From a bacterium (GTDB lineage: Bacteria > Chloroflexota > Anaerolineae > Caldilineales > Caldilineaceae): 47,188 bases of DNA. Position 1 is the stretch's first letter; every line of letters starts with the position of its first letter. The stretch spans positions 1 through 47,188 of the forward strand of contig WGMT01000018.1 in the NCBI GenBank assembly GCA_016124945.1. Reading direction: 5' to 3'. Below the pieces are notes generated by a model. It worked only from the letters and a program-made list of their open reading frames with translations, made no database searches and was not told the DNA's origin. Both the position numbers and the translations under genes were made by a program. Shown piece after piece: positions 33,852 through 42,899 of the stretch.

Positions 33852-36638
33852 TCAGATCTTACTTATTGTCCAAATGGCTGGTCTCTCTCTTCCCGAGGTC
33901 TCTATATGCGCGGGCAGTGTAAGCGTAAATCGGCTGCCTTTCCCCATTTCGCTTTCCAGTGAGACTGTCCCCCCATGTAACTTCGCCATTTTATGGACAA
34001 GAGCAAGACCAAGACCGCTGCCCTCGTGTGCGCGCGATAGGCTGCTGTCTACTTGTACAAACGGCTGGAAGAGACGCTTTTGCTCTTCGGGGGCAATGCC
34101 GATACCTGTGTCCCAGACTGTGAAGCGAATGGCTTCGCCAGGCGCGTCTTGTGTCACAGACAGGCCAATCACGCCTGTCTCCGGTGTAAATTTGACGGCG
34201 TTGCTCAACAGATTCATCAACATTTGTTTGAGGCGTCGCCCATCGGCGTGTATGTGGGGCGACGCGGTATCAATATTTACTTCGACGCGTAGCTGCTTCT
34301 TAAGCGCCGCCTGCCGAATCATACGCAAACTGGATTCGCAGATCGAGTTGATTTCAGTTTTTGTGATGTCGAGGGTCAATTTACCGGCATCGATTTTGGC
34401 AACATCCAGGACATCGTTGATCAGATCTAGCAGATGATGACCACTCTCTTCGAGGTCGCGTAATCGCTTAAGTTGCTTTTCGTTGAGCGAGCCATAGATC
34501 CCTTCTAACATCACCTCTGTAATGCCGAGGATTGCGTTGAGTGGGGTACGCAGCTCATGGCTCATGCCGGCCAGGAATTCGTCTTTGTGCCGAATTGCTT
34601 GCGCCAATTCGGCATTTGCTCTCTGTAGTTCGGCTGTGCGTTCTGTGACACGCTGGCTCAGCAACGCCCGCTCTTGTTCTATTGCGGCTTTTGCGTTGAT
34701 TTGTTCTGTGACATCAATGGTAATCATTAAAAGGGAAGGCCGCCCCTGGTAATCCAGTGTTGCAATGCTGCTGTCGAGCCAGTATCTCTCTTCGTTGCCG
34801 TCGTGTGCCTGGTACACAATGCGAACTTGCTTCTTTTGCCCTGACATCACTGCGTCCAGTGCCGTTTTCCACTGAATCGATGAGTCGGCATGAACAAAGT
34901 TGTCCGGCATGGTACTGAGCCGGTTCTCGCTTCCCAGCCAACGCGCCGCCGCAGGATTTTGATAGACAATTACATCCTCTTGCGTAATGACCAACGCCGC
35001 CGGCAGGGTTTCGGTCATCGTGCGGAACATGACCTCGCTGCGTTCTAACTTTTTACTTGCCTCAACTCTGTCTGTAATGTCGTGAAAGGTGGACACAAAC
35101 TGACCGGGTTTTGCCTGAAATGCAGTGACCCTGAAGTATCTGCCCACATCCGACACAAAGTCTTCTTTGTGGAGTGTTTCGCCGGTTGCGACAACCTTTG
35201 CGTAGTCCTTAATCACTTCTTGTGTGACGCTCGGTAGCACTTCACTTACCGTCTTGCCTTCGACTTCTGCTTTCTTGAGACCTGTCAGCGTTTCAAAAGC
35301 TGGGTTGACCTCGATGTATCGATAGTCGATAGGTTGTCCTTGCGCATTGTAGATCATTTCGTGCAGGGCAAAGCCTTCGCTCATGGTATTGAACAGCTCT
35401 CGATATTTGGCTTCGCTCTCCAGTAGCAACTGATGTTGCAGGTGTTGTTCTGTGACATCGTGTATAACGGCGACATCGCCTGTGTATGTCGTATCGTTGT
35501 ACAAAGGGGTGACGGTGATGTCTACATATCGGTATTCATTGTCAATTTTATAGGGTACGTTGTTAATGTGGAAGGCGGTATTTTGAGCGATGGATATGGC
35601 GTACTCACGAATCAATGCGTCATAGAGACTCAGGTTGCGAAATAACCGAATGACAGGTTGCCCGACAATATCCTCCATCTGATAGCCAAAGATTCTCTCT
35701 ACTGCTTGGTTGCAGACTTTTACGATCCTTTCTGGGCCTTCAAGTACAATCACGGCGTGATTGATACTGCTGAATAAGGCCGACTGTAGATCGTTTGCTG
35801 CCTGGCTTTTTTGCGTATACGCCGCGATATCGTCGAAAGAACGCTTGAGTTCGGCGGTCATCAAGTTAAACGTCGCCGCCAGGCTGCCCAGTTCATCTTG
35901 CGAGACCACATCTAAGCGCGTATCAAAATCACCTGATGCAATCGCCTGCGCAGCATTCTCTAAATCTGTAAGCAACTGCAAGATCTTGTTGACCACGAAA
36001 ATGCGGAAGGCGACGAAGGAGAGTAGCGTTACTGCAATTGAAATGATAACGATAATGAGTACATTATCAAGAATCTGTACACTCTGCTCTCGTTCGGCCT
36101 CCAATCGGGCCATTTCTGTAGAGAGGGCCTGCGCCGTGACAGCAAGAAAATCCGCTTCGGCCACATCCAATGTACTCTTGAGCGCGAAGAGCGTTTCGTT
36201 ATCGGGATTTTCGGTATCATACTTGATTAAATTACGCGCAGCGTCGTACAGAAATGACGCGGATTCAACAATTACGGCTCTGTTTGCATCCTCTACGTCT
36301 GTCAACTGAAGGTAGCGTGCCAACACTCGATCAAGCTCTGCCTTCGAGGAATCGAAATGACTTTGCTTGCTGAGCAACCTATCGAGAATGTCACCTACGT
36401 TTAGGGGGAATTTGGATTCAAGATCGTAGGTGAGCCAATAGCCCACCGCATCCTTTTGCAGGTGAGCGGCGACAACTTGCAGTTCAAGCAGGCTGATGAC
36501 AACCGGCGTGGTCTCCTGTGTGATGGTCTCGAATCGAGTTTGGATATTCTGGGCCGCGAAATATCTGGCCACCTCAAATCCTGAAAGGAGGGTGGCAAGC
36601 AAAATAAAGGTAAACAGAAAGCGTTTTCTGAGTGTCAA
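33852..36638 (-). CDS. Membrane-bound PAS sensor histidine kinase
   Basis: 928 residues beginning with TTG; an in-frame TAA lies just upstream, so no longer start exists. Membrane segment 1 is at about 7-28 and segment 2 at about 191-215, enclosing an extracytoplasmic helical sensor region. HAMP follows (about 215-268), then three PAS-like domains (about 285-400, 405-525, 530-648), a coiled coil, HisKA with phospho-accepting H694 ('GMSHELRTPLNAIL') and HATPase_c with N814, DTGIGI (843-848) and GSGLGL (873-878). No receiver domain and no response-regulator gene is nearby, so it is an orphan kinase. The signal is unknown. Confidence 0.93.
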   Translation of the reverse strand: MTLRKRFLFTFILLATLLSGFEVARYFAAQNIQTRFETITQETTPVVISLLELQVVAAHLQKDAVGYWLTYDLESKFPLNVGDILDRLLSKQSHFDSSKAELDRVLARYLQLTDVEDANRAVIVESASFLYDAARNLIKYDTENPDNETLFALKSTLDVAEADFLAVTAQALSTEMARLEAEREQSVQILDNVLIIVIISIAVTLLSFVAFRIFVVNKILQLLTDLENAAQAIASGDFDTRLDVVSQDELGSLAATFNLMTAELKRSFDDIAAYTQKSQAANDLQSALFSSINHAVIVLEGPERIVKVCNQAVERIFGYQMEDIVGQPVIRLFRNLSLYDALIREYAISIAQNTAFHINNVPYKIDNEYRYVDITVTPLYNDTTYTGDVAVIHDVTEQHLQHQLLLESEAKYRELFNTMSEGFALHEMIYNAQGQPIDYRYIEVNPAFETLTGLKKAEVEGKTVSEVLPSVTQEVIKDYAKVVATGETLHKEDFVSDVGRYFRVTAFQAKPGQFVSTFHDITDRVEASKKLERSEVMFRTMTETLPAALVITQEDVIVYQNPAAARWLGSENRLSTMPDNFVHADSSIQWKTALDAVMSGQKKQVRIVYQAHDGNEERYWLDSSIATLDYQGRPSLLMITIDVTEQINAKAAIEQERALLSQRVTERTAELQRANAELAQAIRHKDEFLAGMSHELRTPLNAILGITEVMLEGIYGSLNEKQLKRLRDLEESGHHLLDLINDVLDVAKIDAGKLTLDITKTEINSICESSLRMIRQAALKKQLRVEVNIDTASPHIHADGRRLKQMLMNLLSNAVKFTPETGVIGLSVTQDAPGEAIRFTVWDTGIGIAPEEQKRLFQPFVQVDSSLSRAHEGSGLGLALVHKMAKLHGGTVSLESEMGKGSRFTLTLPAHIETSGRERPAIWTISKI

Positions 36639-36959
36639 TTTTTACCGTACCTATTCGAACTGCGCCGACAGCCTTCCCATTCATCTTCATGTGCAAGTTT
36701 AACGTTACACGCGATGGGTCCGGCATTGAAGGCGCTTTTTATGTCAATGCGTTCAACTCACATGCTGTAAGTATGACCAGTATAAATCAATACCGAATGC
36801 TACGGGTTTAGGAGACAACGTGGTTCTATGTGTTGGAATGACAATCCCGGCGCATTTGACGAGAACTGTCCGTGGGCGCAAAATGGGGGAGCGCAGTAGG
36901 ATCGATCGAGATCTGCGCGATCAGGTGGCCAAAGCCCAAGCCCTTAAGGAAGCATCTGT
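36639..36959. other. 321-base divergent spacer between kinase and lipoprotein genes
   Basis: This must contain the promoters of both divergent genes. A TTGACG (36856-36861) is a weak -35 candidate without a convincing -10. GATCGATCGAGATCTGCGCGATC near 36901 is rich in GATC palindromes. A ribosome site AAGGAAG precedes the lipoprotein ATG. Nothing else is recognised. Confidence 0.5.
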
Positions 36960-38318
36960 ATGAAGCAGTATCGTTTTCACCTGTTGCCAATTTTGTTGTT
37001 GATGTTTTTAGCTGCCTGTTCCCGTTCACAACCGGAGCGACCGCCGCTGTCGATTGAGAATCAGGGACAAATATGCTTTCGTGCACAAGGTGAAGATTCT
37101 GCTCTTCAGGTATCCATCGGAGCAAATGAGAATGTCTGCTTATCGAGCTCCTGCACAAAAAGCCTGGAACGCCAAGGGACGCTCTTGATCGATCAAGAGC
37201 ACTTCCTGTTCAAAGGAACTTCGTTTTTTGTGGTGCAGGATATCTCTCGCCCCAATGCGCCATGTTCTGCTGACTGTGGCGGTGCAGGTGGTGTTAATTT
37301 TGAGATCAACGAACCAAAGCCAGGAACCTATGCAGTTTATTTGGATGAACAGTATTATGGGGTTGTTTCTTTACCGTTATCCGGATTGTCCTCTGTTTGC
37401 TTGCAGCATCCGATCTCCGAAGTAGCAGAAGCCACGCCTGAACCTACAGGCATTTCACCATTGCCCACTCAGAGTTTCCCAAGTGAATTTAACGACACTC
37501 CTAAATCACCTGTTCCCACACCTACACTCGTGAATAGCGCAACTTCGATCGCTGTTGCGTTCCCAACCATCACGCCTGCCCCCTGGCTCGTGGATCTTGT
37601 TTCTGCACCAGAGTGCATAGCTGACGGAGATAAGATCAGGTGTATAGACACACTGCTGCACATATCCTTTGAATACCCTTCAACATGGGGAGAGATCACA
37701 TCAACACTCCGGCAAGGACTTGTCGGATATGAATATGCCTATGACTTTATTGAACCGGGCAGCACGCAAAGAACATCTGCGATTGCCGGCGGGCTAAGTC
37801 GAAATTACGAGCTACCAAGGGGTGGAAGCATTTTAGATTTCAGAGGGTTTTCAGAAACCTCTGCCGAAGAATATTGCCAATCGGACCATCAAGAATTTTG
37901 TAGTGTTGTAAAACCTGGCATTGTATTAAGTATCAATTTTCCTGATGACATGACGATCTGCGGAGACTTTGGCCCAGGTTTCTATTCTTATCCGCTAGGT
38001 TCCGTATTAGTTGATCTGCCCATACCTCGTTTGATCAATGGATTTGTCTTCCACTCCCACATACTATCGGATGAACAGAAAGTCGACTTGTACAGCTTGC
38101 TCGGTAAGATTGAAGAAGCGGAGGATTATCCATTCCCATTGCGTCCTCCGTCAGATTGCAGCCCAGAGGCGAGAGCGGCGTTCAATGCAAAGCGATTGGA
38201 GATGATCGAAGACTTCAAATCAGGGACGATGGATGTGAGCACTCAAGCAAACATTCAAGCCCTCTACGATCTTGCTCAATCGATTACAGGACCAGCACTT
38301 AACGGATCTGAAGAATAG
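36960..38318 (+). CDS. Hypothetical lipoprotein
   Basis: A 452-residue protein with a lipobox ('FLAAC', C20). After a Cys-containing domain (about 25-140, with pairs such as 'SSSCTKS' and 'PCSADCG'), a Pro/Thr/Ser linker (about 155-205) leads to a C-terminal domain ('LLHISFEYPSTWGEITSTL...') and a helical tail. I recognise no catalytic family. Base composition is visibly more AT-rich than the catabolic genes around it and similar to the adjacent kinase gene. It is divergent from the kinase, so a sensing partnership is possible but speculative. Confidence 0.75.
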   Translation: MKQYRFHLLPILLLMFLAACSRSQPERPPLSIENQGQICFRAQGEDSALQVSIGANENVCLSSSCTKSLERQGTLLIDQEHFLFKGTSFFVVQDISRPNAPCSADCGGAGGVNFEINEPKPGTYAVYLDEQYYGVVSLPLSGLSSVCLQHPISEVAEATPEPTGISPLPTQSFPSEFNDTPKSPVPTPTLVNSATSIAVAFPTITPAPWLVDLVSAPECIADGDKIRCIDTLLHISFEYPSTWGEITSTLRQGLVGYEYAYDFIEPGSTQRTSAIAGGLSRNYELPRGGSILDFRGFSETSAEEYCQSDHQEFCSVVKPGIVLSINFPDDMTICGDFGPGFYSYPLGSVLVDLPIPRLINGFVFHSHILSDEQKVDLYSLLGKIEEAEDYPFPLRPPSDCSPEARAAFNAKRLEMIEDFKSGTMDVSTQANIQALYDLAQSITGPALNGSEE

Positions 38319-38333
38319 CATTGCACCACCCAT

Positions 38334-38357
38334 CTTCATTCATCATTCATCATTCAT
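38334..38357 (+). repeat. Short-word direct repeat (CATCATT), single arm
   Basis: Three-fold iteration of CATCATT-type words, identical over 24 bases to 3565-3588. It lies 20 bases before the GH4 start and 16 bases after the lipoprotein stop. No facing arm is present here. Confidence 0.65.
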
Positions 38358-38376
38358 CCCCTGGAAAGGATCTCCC

Positions 38377-39795
38377 ATGTCAGTCCAATCCTCCCCCACC
38401 CTCACCCGATCCGCCCCCACCGTCCAACACCCCAAAGTCGTCGTCATCGGCGCGGGGAGCCTCTTCTTTGGGCGACAGGCGATCTGGCAGATGGTCCACT
38501 CGCCCCACCTCAACACAGGGACGCTGGCGCTTGTTGACACCGATCCCCAACGCCTCGACGCCATGACCCAACTGGCCGAAATGGTTGTCGCCGACAATAA
38601 CGTGCCACTGGCGATTGAATCGGCGGCCAACTGGCGCGATGTCCTCCCCGGCGCGGATTTCGTCGTTCTTAGCTTCGCCCGCGACACCGTCAAATACCGC
38701 GGCATCGATTGCCAGATCTCCGAAAAGTACGGCGTGCGCATGTGCTCCGGCGACACAATCGGCCCCGGCGGCATCTTCCGCGCCATGCGCGAACTGCCGC
38801 TCATCCTCCAATGCGCCGATGACATCCGCGAACTCTGCCCTGATGCCTGGGTGATCAACTACATCAACCCGTCCACCGTCAACGGCATCGCCATGATGCG
38901 TCAAGCGCCCGATCTCAAGAGCTTCGCCCTGTGTGACAGTCTACACATGCCCCATGTCAAACAGCGTTACGCCCATCGCGCCGGGATCATCGAAAACCCC
39001 GCCGACTACACCGCCGAGATCGACCGCGCCTTCGACATGCGCATCGCCGGCGTCAATCACTTCACCTGGATGCTCAAAGCCGAGTACCAGGGACAAAACC
39101 TGCTCCCCAATATCGCCGAGTGGCTGCGCCAGGACGCCGCCAAAGAAGACACCGGCGGTGACACCGGGGCCAAGGCCATCTACAACAGCGCCATCTCGTA
39201 CCAACTTTACGAGATCTTCGGATACGTCCCTGTCTGCGTTGCCCACACCAAAGAATACCTGCCCTACTGGCAAGGACACGGCACACGCAAAGAGGCCATC
39301 CCACCGCTCTCGATCTGGGAGACCGAAGCCCGCTACGACCGTCACGAGGCTATGTGGCAACAGGTCGACGACTTTGTCAGCGGGCGCACCCCCATTGGCG
39401 AGTACATGAACGTGATGGGGCCGGATCACGCCACCGACATCATCGAAAACATGGTGGGCAACCTGGGCCGTCCTTTCTACATCAACAGCACCAACCGCGG
39501 CGCGGTGACCAACATGGCCGACGACGCCTTTCTCGAACTGCTCTGCGACGTGGACATGAACGGTCCTGTGCCGCGGGCGGTAGGCGAGATGCCGCGCGGC
39601 CTGCTTGGGCTGCAACAGACTGTCCTCGACACCCATGAACTCACCGTCGAAGCCATCGCCAACTGTGATCGGCAACTGCTGCGTCGCGCCATGCTCGTCG
39701 ATCCTATTGTCAACTCCATCGCCGACGCCGACGCCATCATCGCCGAACTCTTCGAACTGGAACGGGATGTCCTGCCCAGTTGTTGGTTTGAATGA
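38377..39795 (+). CDS. GH4 family glycosidase (alpha-galactosidase/alpha-glucuronidase-like)
   Basis: From ATG 38377 (AAAGGA six bases upstream) it encodes 472 residues, normal for GH4. The N-terminal Rossmann motif is 'VVVIGAGSLFFG' and NAD is used for an oxidation-elimination mechanism. Candidate Mn2+ ligands are C186 in 'LCDSLHMPH' and H228 in 'GVNHFTW'; 'NYINPSTVNG' is another family landmark. GH4 includes alpha-glucosidases, alpha-galactosidases, alpha-glucuronidases and alpha-galacturonidases, and the last would fit the pectin context. It is cytoplasmic and would act on imported oligosaccharides. Confidence 0.88.
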   Translation: MSVQSSPTLTRSAPTVQHPKVVVIGAGSLFFGRQAIWQMVHSPHLNTGTLALVDTDPQRLDAMTQLAEMVVADNNVPLAIESAANWRDVLPGADFVVLSFARDTVKYRGIDCQISEKYGVRMCSGDTIGPGGIFRAMRELPLILQCADDIRELCPDAWVINYINPSTVNGIAMMRQAPDLKSFALCDSLHMPHVKQRYAHRAGIIENPADYTAEIDRAFDMRIAGVNHFTWMLKAEYQGQNLLPNIAEWLRQDAAKEDTGGDTGAKAIYNSAISYQLYEIFGYVPVCVAHTKEYLPYWQGHGTRKEAIPPLSIWETEARYDRHEAMWQQVDDFVSGRTPIGEYMNVMGPDHATDIIENMVGNLGRPFYINSTNRGAVTNMADDAFLELLCDVDMNGPVPRAVGEMPRGLLGLQQTVLDTHELTVEAIANCDRQLLRRAMLVDPIVNSIADADAIIAELFELERDVLPSCWFE

Positions 39796-39884
39796 AAATC
39801 GTGTCTTGGAGTGAACGACAGTCGATGAGGTAAAATGGGCCACAGTGATTGAGGATACAATTCGGCCATAGGGAGGTCGTAATC

Positions 39885-40070
39885 ATGAAAACCATCACAA
39901 CACGCGGCACCGTGACTACTGAAGGCAGCTTGATCGTTCCAATCCCGCTCGATATTCCTGTCGGTGAACACAATGTTGTCGTGGTGATCGAGGAATTGGC
40001 GACGAAAACGGTTAAGTCTGACGTTCTAAACGGCTTGCCGGTGCATGACTGTGGCCCTTGGCCAGAGTAA
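39885..40070 (+). CDS. VapB-like antitoxin
   Basis: From ATG 39885 (GGGAGG upstream) it encodes 61 residues: 'MKTITTRGTVTTEGSLIVPIP' followed by 'IPVGEHNVVVVIEE'. This is the short form of antitoxin common beside PIN toxins in Cyanobacteria and Chloroflexota. The beta-rich N-terminus is likely the DNA-binding and dimerisation part, and the C-terminal tail ('PVHDCGPWPE') probably contacts the toxin. It lies 28 bases before the PIN gene. Confidence 0.8.
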   Translation: MKTITTRGTVTTEGSLIVPIPLDIPVGEHNVVVVIEELATKTVKSDVLNGLPVHDCGPWPE

Positions 40071-40098
40071 CTATCCCTGAGCCGCGAGGAGTTGTACG

Positions 40099-40548
40099 AT
40101 GAATGGGGACGTTAACTCTCTCTTTATCGATACCAATATCCTTGTGTATTCGAGCATCCGTAGTTCGCCCCTTCATTCCGTTGCGCGACAACGTCTTGTC
40201 GAGTACCAGGCGGCGGGAATAGAGCTAAGGTTGAGCCGCCAAGTGTTGCGCGAGTATTTGGCGGTCGTAACGCGTCCACAGATATTCGCGCAACCACTAA
40301 GTATGAAGGCGACAGTTGCAGATGTTCGAGTGTTTCAGCAGAAGTTCAGAATTGCCGACGACAATAGGGATGTTGGACAGCGCCTCACCGAATTGCTGGA
40401 AAGTGTAGTTGTAGCGGGGAAACAGATTCATGATACAAACATCGTCGCAACAATGAAAGCATACGGCGTGACGACCTTACTGACCCATAATTGGGATGAT
40501 TTTAAACGCTTTTCAAATCACATCAACATCCTCACTCTTGAAGAGTAA
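40099..40548 (+). CDS. PIN domain toxin (VapC-like ribonuclease)
   Basis: A 149-residue PIN protein with the acidic active site: D11 in 'FIDTNIL', E52 in 'LREYL', D112 in 'IHDTNIVATM' and D133/D134 in 'THNWDDF'. VapC toxins are Mg2+-dependent RNases that cut tRNA or rRNA until neutralised by the antitoxin, here encoded just upstream. All core residues are intact, so it is likely active. It ends only three bases before the dehydrogenase at 40552, suggesting read-through transcription. Confidence 0.88.
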   Translation: MNGDVNSLFIDTNILVYSSIRSSPLHSVARQRLVEYQAAGIELRLSRQVLREYLAVVTRPQIFAQPLSMKATVADVRVFQQKFRIADDNRDVGQRLTELLESVVVAGKQIHDTNIVATMKAYGVTTLLTHNWDDFKRFSNHINILTLEE

Positions 40549-40551
40549 AAC

Positions 40552-41583
40552 ATGACCTCGTCAATTAACGTAAAAACTGTCTTCCCAGGACCCAACGAGG
40601 TCGCCCTTCGCGAGGACGAACTCCCCGCTGCGCCGCCGCCCCACGCCGTGCGCCTTCGCACCCACTACAGCCTGATCAGCCCCGGCACCGAATTGGCGTT
40701 GCTCACACAGACGCATATCGGCTTCAGCAAACCGGAGACCCATCCGTGGGTAAAGTATCCGCTCTACCCCGGCTATGCCGCAGTGGGGGAAGTGGAGGCA
40801 GTCGGCGCGGACGTGACCGCTTTCGCGCCCGGCGATCTTGTCTTCTACATGGGCAAACACGAACTCTACGCCGATGTGGACCCCCGCGAGACGCCTGTAT
40901 TGCCGATCCCATCCACTGCCCGCATTGACCATCTCCCCTTCGCCCGCCTGGCGCAGATCGCCAACTCAGCCTGCTACGTTGCCGACGTCTTTGCCGGGCA
41001 CCGCGTCGCCGTGATCGGCCTGGGGCTGGTAGGCAACCTGGCGGCGCAGATCTGTCGCCGTCATGGCGCGGAGGTGATTGCGGTGGATCTCAGCCAGGCG
41101 CGCCGTGACATCGCCGCCCGTTGCGGCATTGTCCACGCCGTAGAGGCCGAACGCGCGGACGCCGTCGCCGCCGTCAAAGCGTGGAGCAACGGCGGTGCAG
41201 ACGTGGTCATCGAGGCCACGGGCAACCCGGCGCTGGTGACGCCGGCGCTCCAAATGGTGCGCCCACGCGGACAGGTGATCCTGCTCGGCTCCTCCCGCGG
41301 CGCCGCCGAAATCGACGTCTACACCCTGATCCACCGGCCTGGCGTCATCGTGCGTGGCGCACATGAAACCGTCCTCCCGCTCATTGCTGAAGATGGGCTG
41401 GATCGGCGTACCGTCCTGACGCAGATGCTCGACTGGATCGCCCAAGGTCACCTGATCATCGAACCGCTGCACACCCACACCTCCCTACCCCAGGAGTTGA
41501 CGCAGGCTTATCACGTCCTCAATACAGACAAAGATCACGCCCTCGGTGTGCTGGTGGACTGGCGGACGCTTGCCGAAGGGTGA
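40552..41583 (+). CDS. Zinc-type alcohol dehydrogenase family (MDR) protein
   Basis: A 343-residue medium-chain dehydrogenase/reductase. 'HYSLISPGTELALL' replaces the usual zinc-binding 'CGTD' region, as in BchC-like and other non-classical MDR proteins, so a catalytic zinc is doubtful. 'YPGYAAVGEVEAVGADVTAFAPGDLV' marks the substrate domain and 'VIGLGLVGNLAAQICRRHGA' the NAD(P)-binding fold. It lies between the toxin gene and a galactonate-dehydratase-like gene, suggesting oxidation of a sugar or polyol. Confidence 0.83.
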   Translation: MTSSINVKTVFPGPNEVALREDELPAAPPPHAVRLRTHYSLISPGTELALLTQTHIGFSKPETHPWVKYPLYPGYAAVGEVEAVGADVTAFAPGDLVFYMGKHELYADVDPRETPVLPIPSTARIDHLPFARLAQIANSACYVADVFAGHRVAVIGLGLVGNLAAQICRRHGAEVIAVDLSQARRDIAARCGIVHAVEAERADAVAAVKAWSNGGADVVIEATGNPALVTPALQMVRPRGQVILLGSSRGAAEIDVYTLIHRPGVIVRGAHETVLPLIAEDGLDRRTVLTQMLDWIAQGHLIIEPLHTHTSLPQELTQAYHVLNTDKDHALGVLVDWRTLAEG

Positions 41584-41590
41584 GCGACAA

Positions 41591-41617
41591 CCCCAATCCC
41601 TCAATCGCCCAATCTCT
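41591..41617 (+). repeat. Short-word direct repeat (CAATCGCCCAATCTC), single arm
   Basis: CCCAATCCCTCAATCGCCCAATCTC words begin about eight bases after the dehydrogenase stop and end before the ribosome site of the next gene. They resemble the right arms at 16231-16258 and 32999-33018. Confidence 0.5.
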
Positions 41618-41638
41618 ACTTCTCACAAGGAGCATCCG

Positions 41639-42784
41639 ATGAAAATTACTGAGATCAAAACGTATCTCATGCACGCAGGCACCGGCGATGCGCTGGCCGG
41701 CGGCTGGGCCAAACGCAATTGGCTCTTTGTCAAAGTTTTTACCGACGAAGGCATTTACGGCGTGGGGGAAGCCAGCGGCTGGCCGCGGGTGGTGGAAACC
41801 GCCATCCACGATCTCACACCTATCCTTATCGGCGAGGACCCGATGAACGTTGAGCGCATCTGGCAGAAGATGTTCATCGCCATGATGGGCCACGGCATGA
41901 CGGGCATCGTGGGTGGCGGCGCTACCACCGGCATCGAAATGGCCCTGTGGGACATCAAGGGCAAGGCGTTGGGTGTGCCGGTGTGGAATCTGCTGGGCGG
42001 CAAAATCCGTGACACCATCCGCATGTATGCCCATGCCGGCAACGCCGAAACCGCGCTCAAAATGGTGGAACGGGGCTATACCGGCGTCAAAGCTGGCGGC
42101 GTCAAGAACCCGCTGCAACAGGTCAAGTCGATCCGCGAGGCCGTCGGCCCTGATGTGGACGTCATGGTCGACGTCCACGGCCCGCCCTGGCTCACCACCG
42201 CCGATGCGATTTCGTTGGGGAAAGCGCTAGAGGAATTCAACCTGCTCTTCTACGAGGACCCGGTGGCGCCGGAGAGTGTCGAATCCATCGCCCGGGTGCG
42301 CCGTCACGTGGACATTCCGCTGGCGGCGGGCGAACGACACGCCCACATCTACGGCCTGCGTGAACTCATCGAACGCGAACTCGTCGACGTCGTCCAGCCC
42401 GACACTGGGCGCGCCGGTGGGCTGATGCAGATGAAGAAACAGGCCGCCATGGCCGAAGCCCACGGCATCGGCTACGCCCCGCACGACGGTTCGCTCGGCC
42501 CTGTGGCCGAGATGGCCGCCGTGCACCTGCTGGCCACACTGCCCAACTTCCTCATCCTCGAACACCGCGAAGACGACGTGCCGCAGCGCTACGAAGTGAT
42601 GGAACCGCAGCCCACCATCGTCAACGGCGCCATCGTCGTCCCCGACACCCCCGGCCTCGGCATCGACATCGTCGAAGACGCCATCGCCCACTACCCATCC
42701 AACGGCAACATCTCCGCGCCGGAAATGGACGAGTACGTCTATGTGCAGGCGCGGTATGGACGGGATCGGTGGTTGAAGACGTAG
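41639..42784 (+). CDS. Mandelate racemase/enolase-superfamily dehydratase, galactonate dehydratase-like
   Basis: ATG 41639 follows AAGGAG; an earlier in-frame start lies inside the upstream gene. The 381-residue protein shows the superfamily acid triad D178, E206 and E232, H180 beside the first ligand, and the catalytic H282 ('APHDGS'). This nearly matches the spacing of E. coli galactonate dehydratase (D183, H185, E209, E235, H285). The reaction would dehydrate a sugar acid to a 2-keto-3-deoxy acid. The preceding MDR dehydrogenase could supply the substrate. The exact sugar acid is unknown. Confidence 0.87.
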   Translation: MKITEIKTYLMHAGTGDALAGGWAKRNWLFVKVFTDEGIYGVGEASGWPRVVETAIHDLTPILIGEDPMNVERIWQKMFIAMMGHGMTGIVGGGATTGIEMALWDIKGKALGVPVWNLLGGKIRDTIRMYAHAGNAETALKMVERGYTGVKAGGVKNPLQQVKSIREAVGPDVDVMVDVHGPPWLTTADAISLGKALEEFNLLFYEDPVAPESVESIARVRRHVDIPLAAGERHAHIYGLRELIERELVDVVQPDTGRAGGLMQMKKQAAMAEAHGIGYAPHDGSLGPVAEMAAVHLLATLPNFLILEHREDDVPQRYEVMEPQPTIVNGAIVVPDTPGLGIDIVEDAIAHYPSNGNISAPEMDEYVYVQARYGRDRWLKT

Positions 42785-42786
42785 CG

Positions 42787-42899
42787 CGTGTTGCGTGATT
42801 CGTGATCCGTGATTGGTTGACGATGTTGGTTGCCCATTGGTAAGTCGCATTGTCTACGAATCACGAATCACGAATCACGCAACACGGATCACGAATCAC
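42787..42899. repeat. Paired-arm short-word hairpin between convergent genes
   Basis: The left arm (42787-42814, CGTGTTGCGTGATTCGTGAT...) and right arm (42859-42886) pair over 28 bases with one mismatch. The right side continues as GATCACGAATCACT to 42899 and contains the stop of the convergent permease gene. The left arm starts within three bases of the dehydratase stop. The words are those of the hairpin at 9756-9871. Confidence 0.8.
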
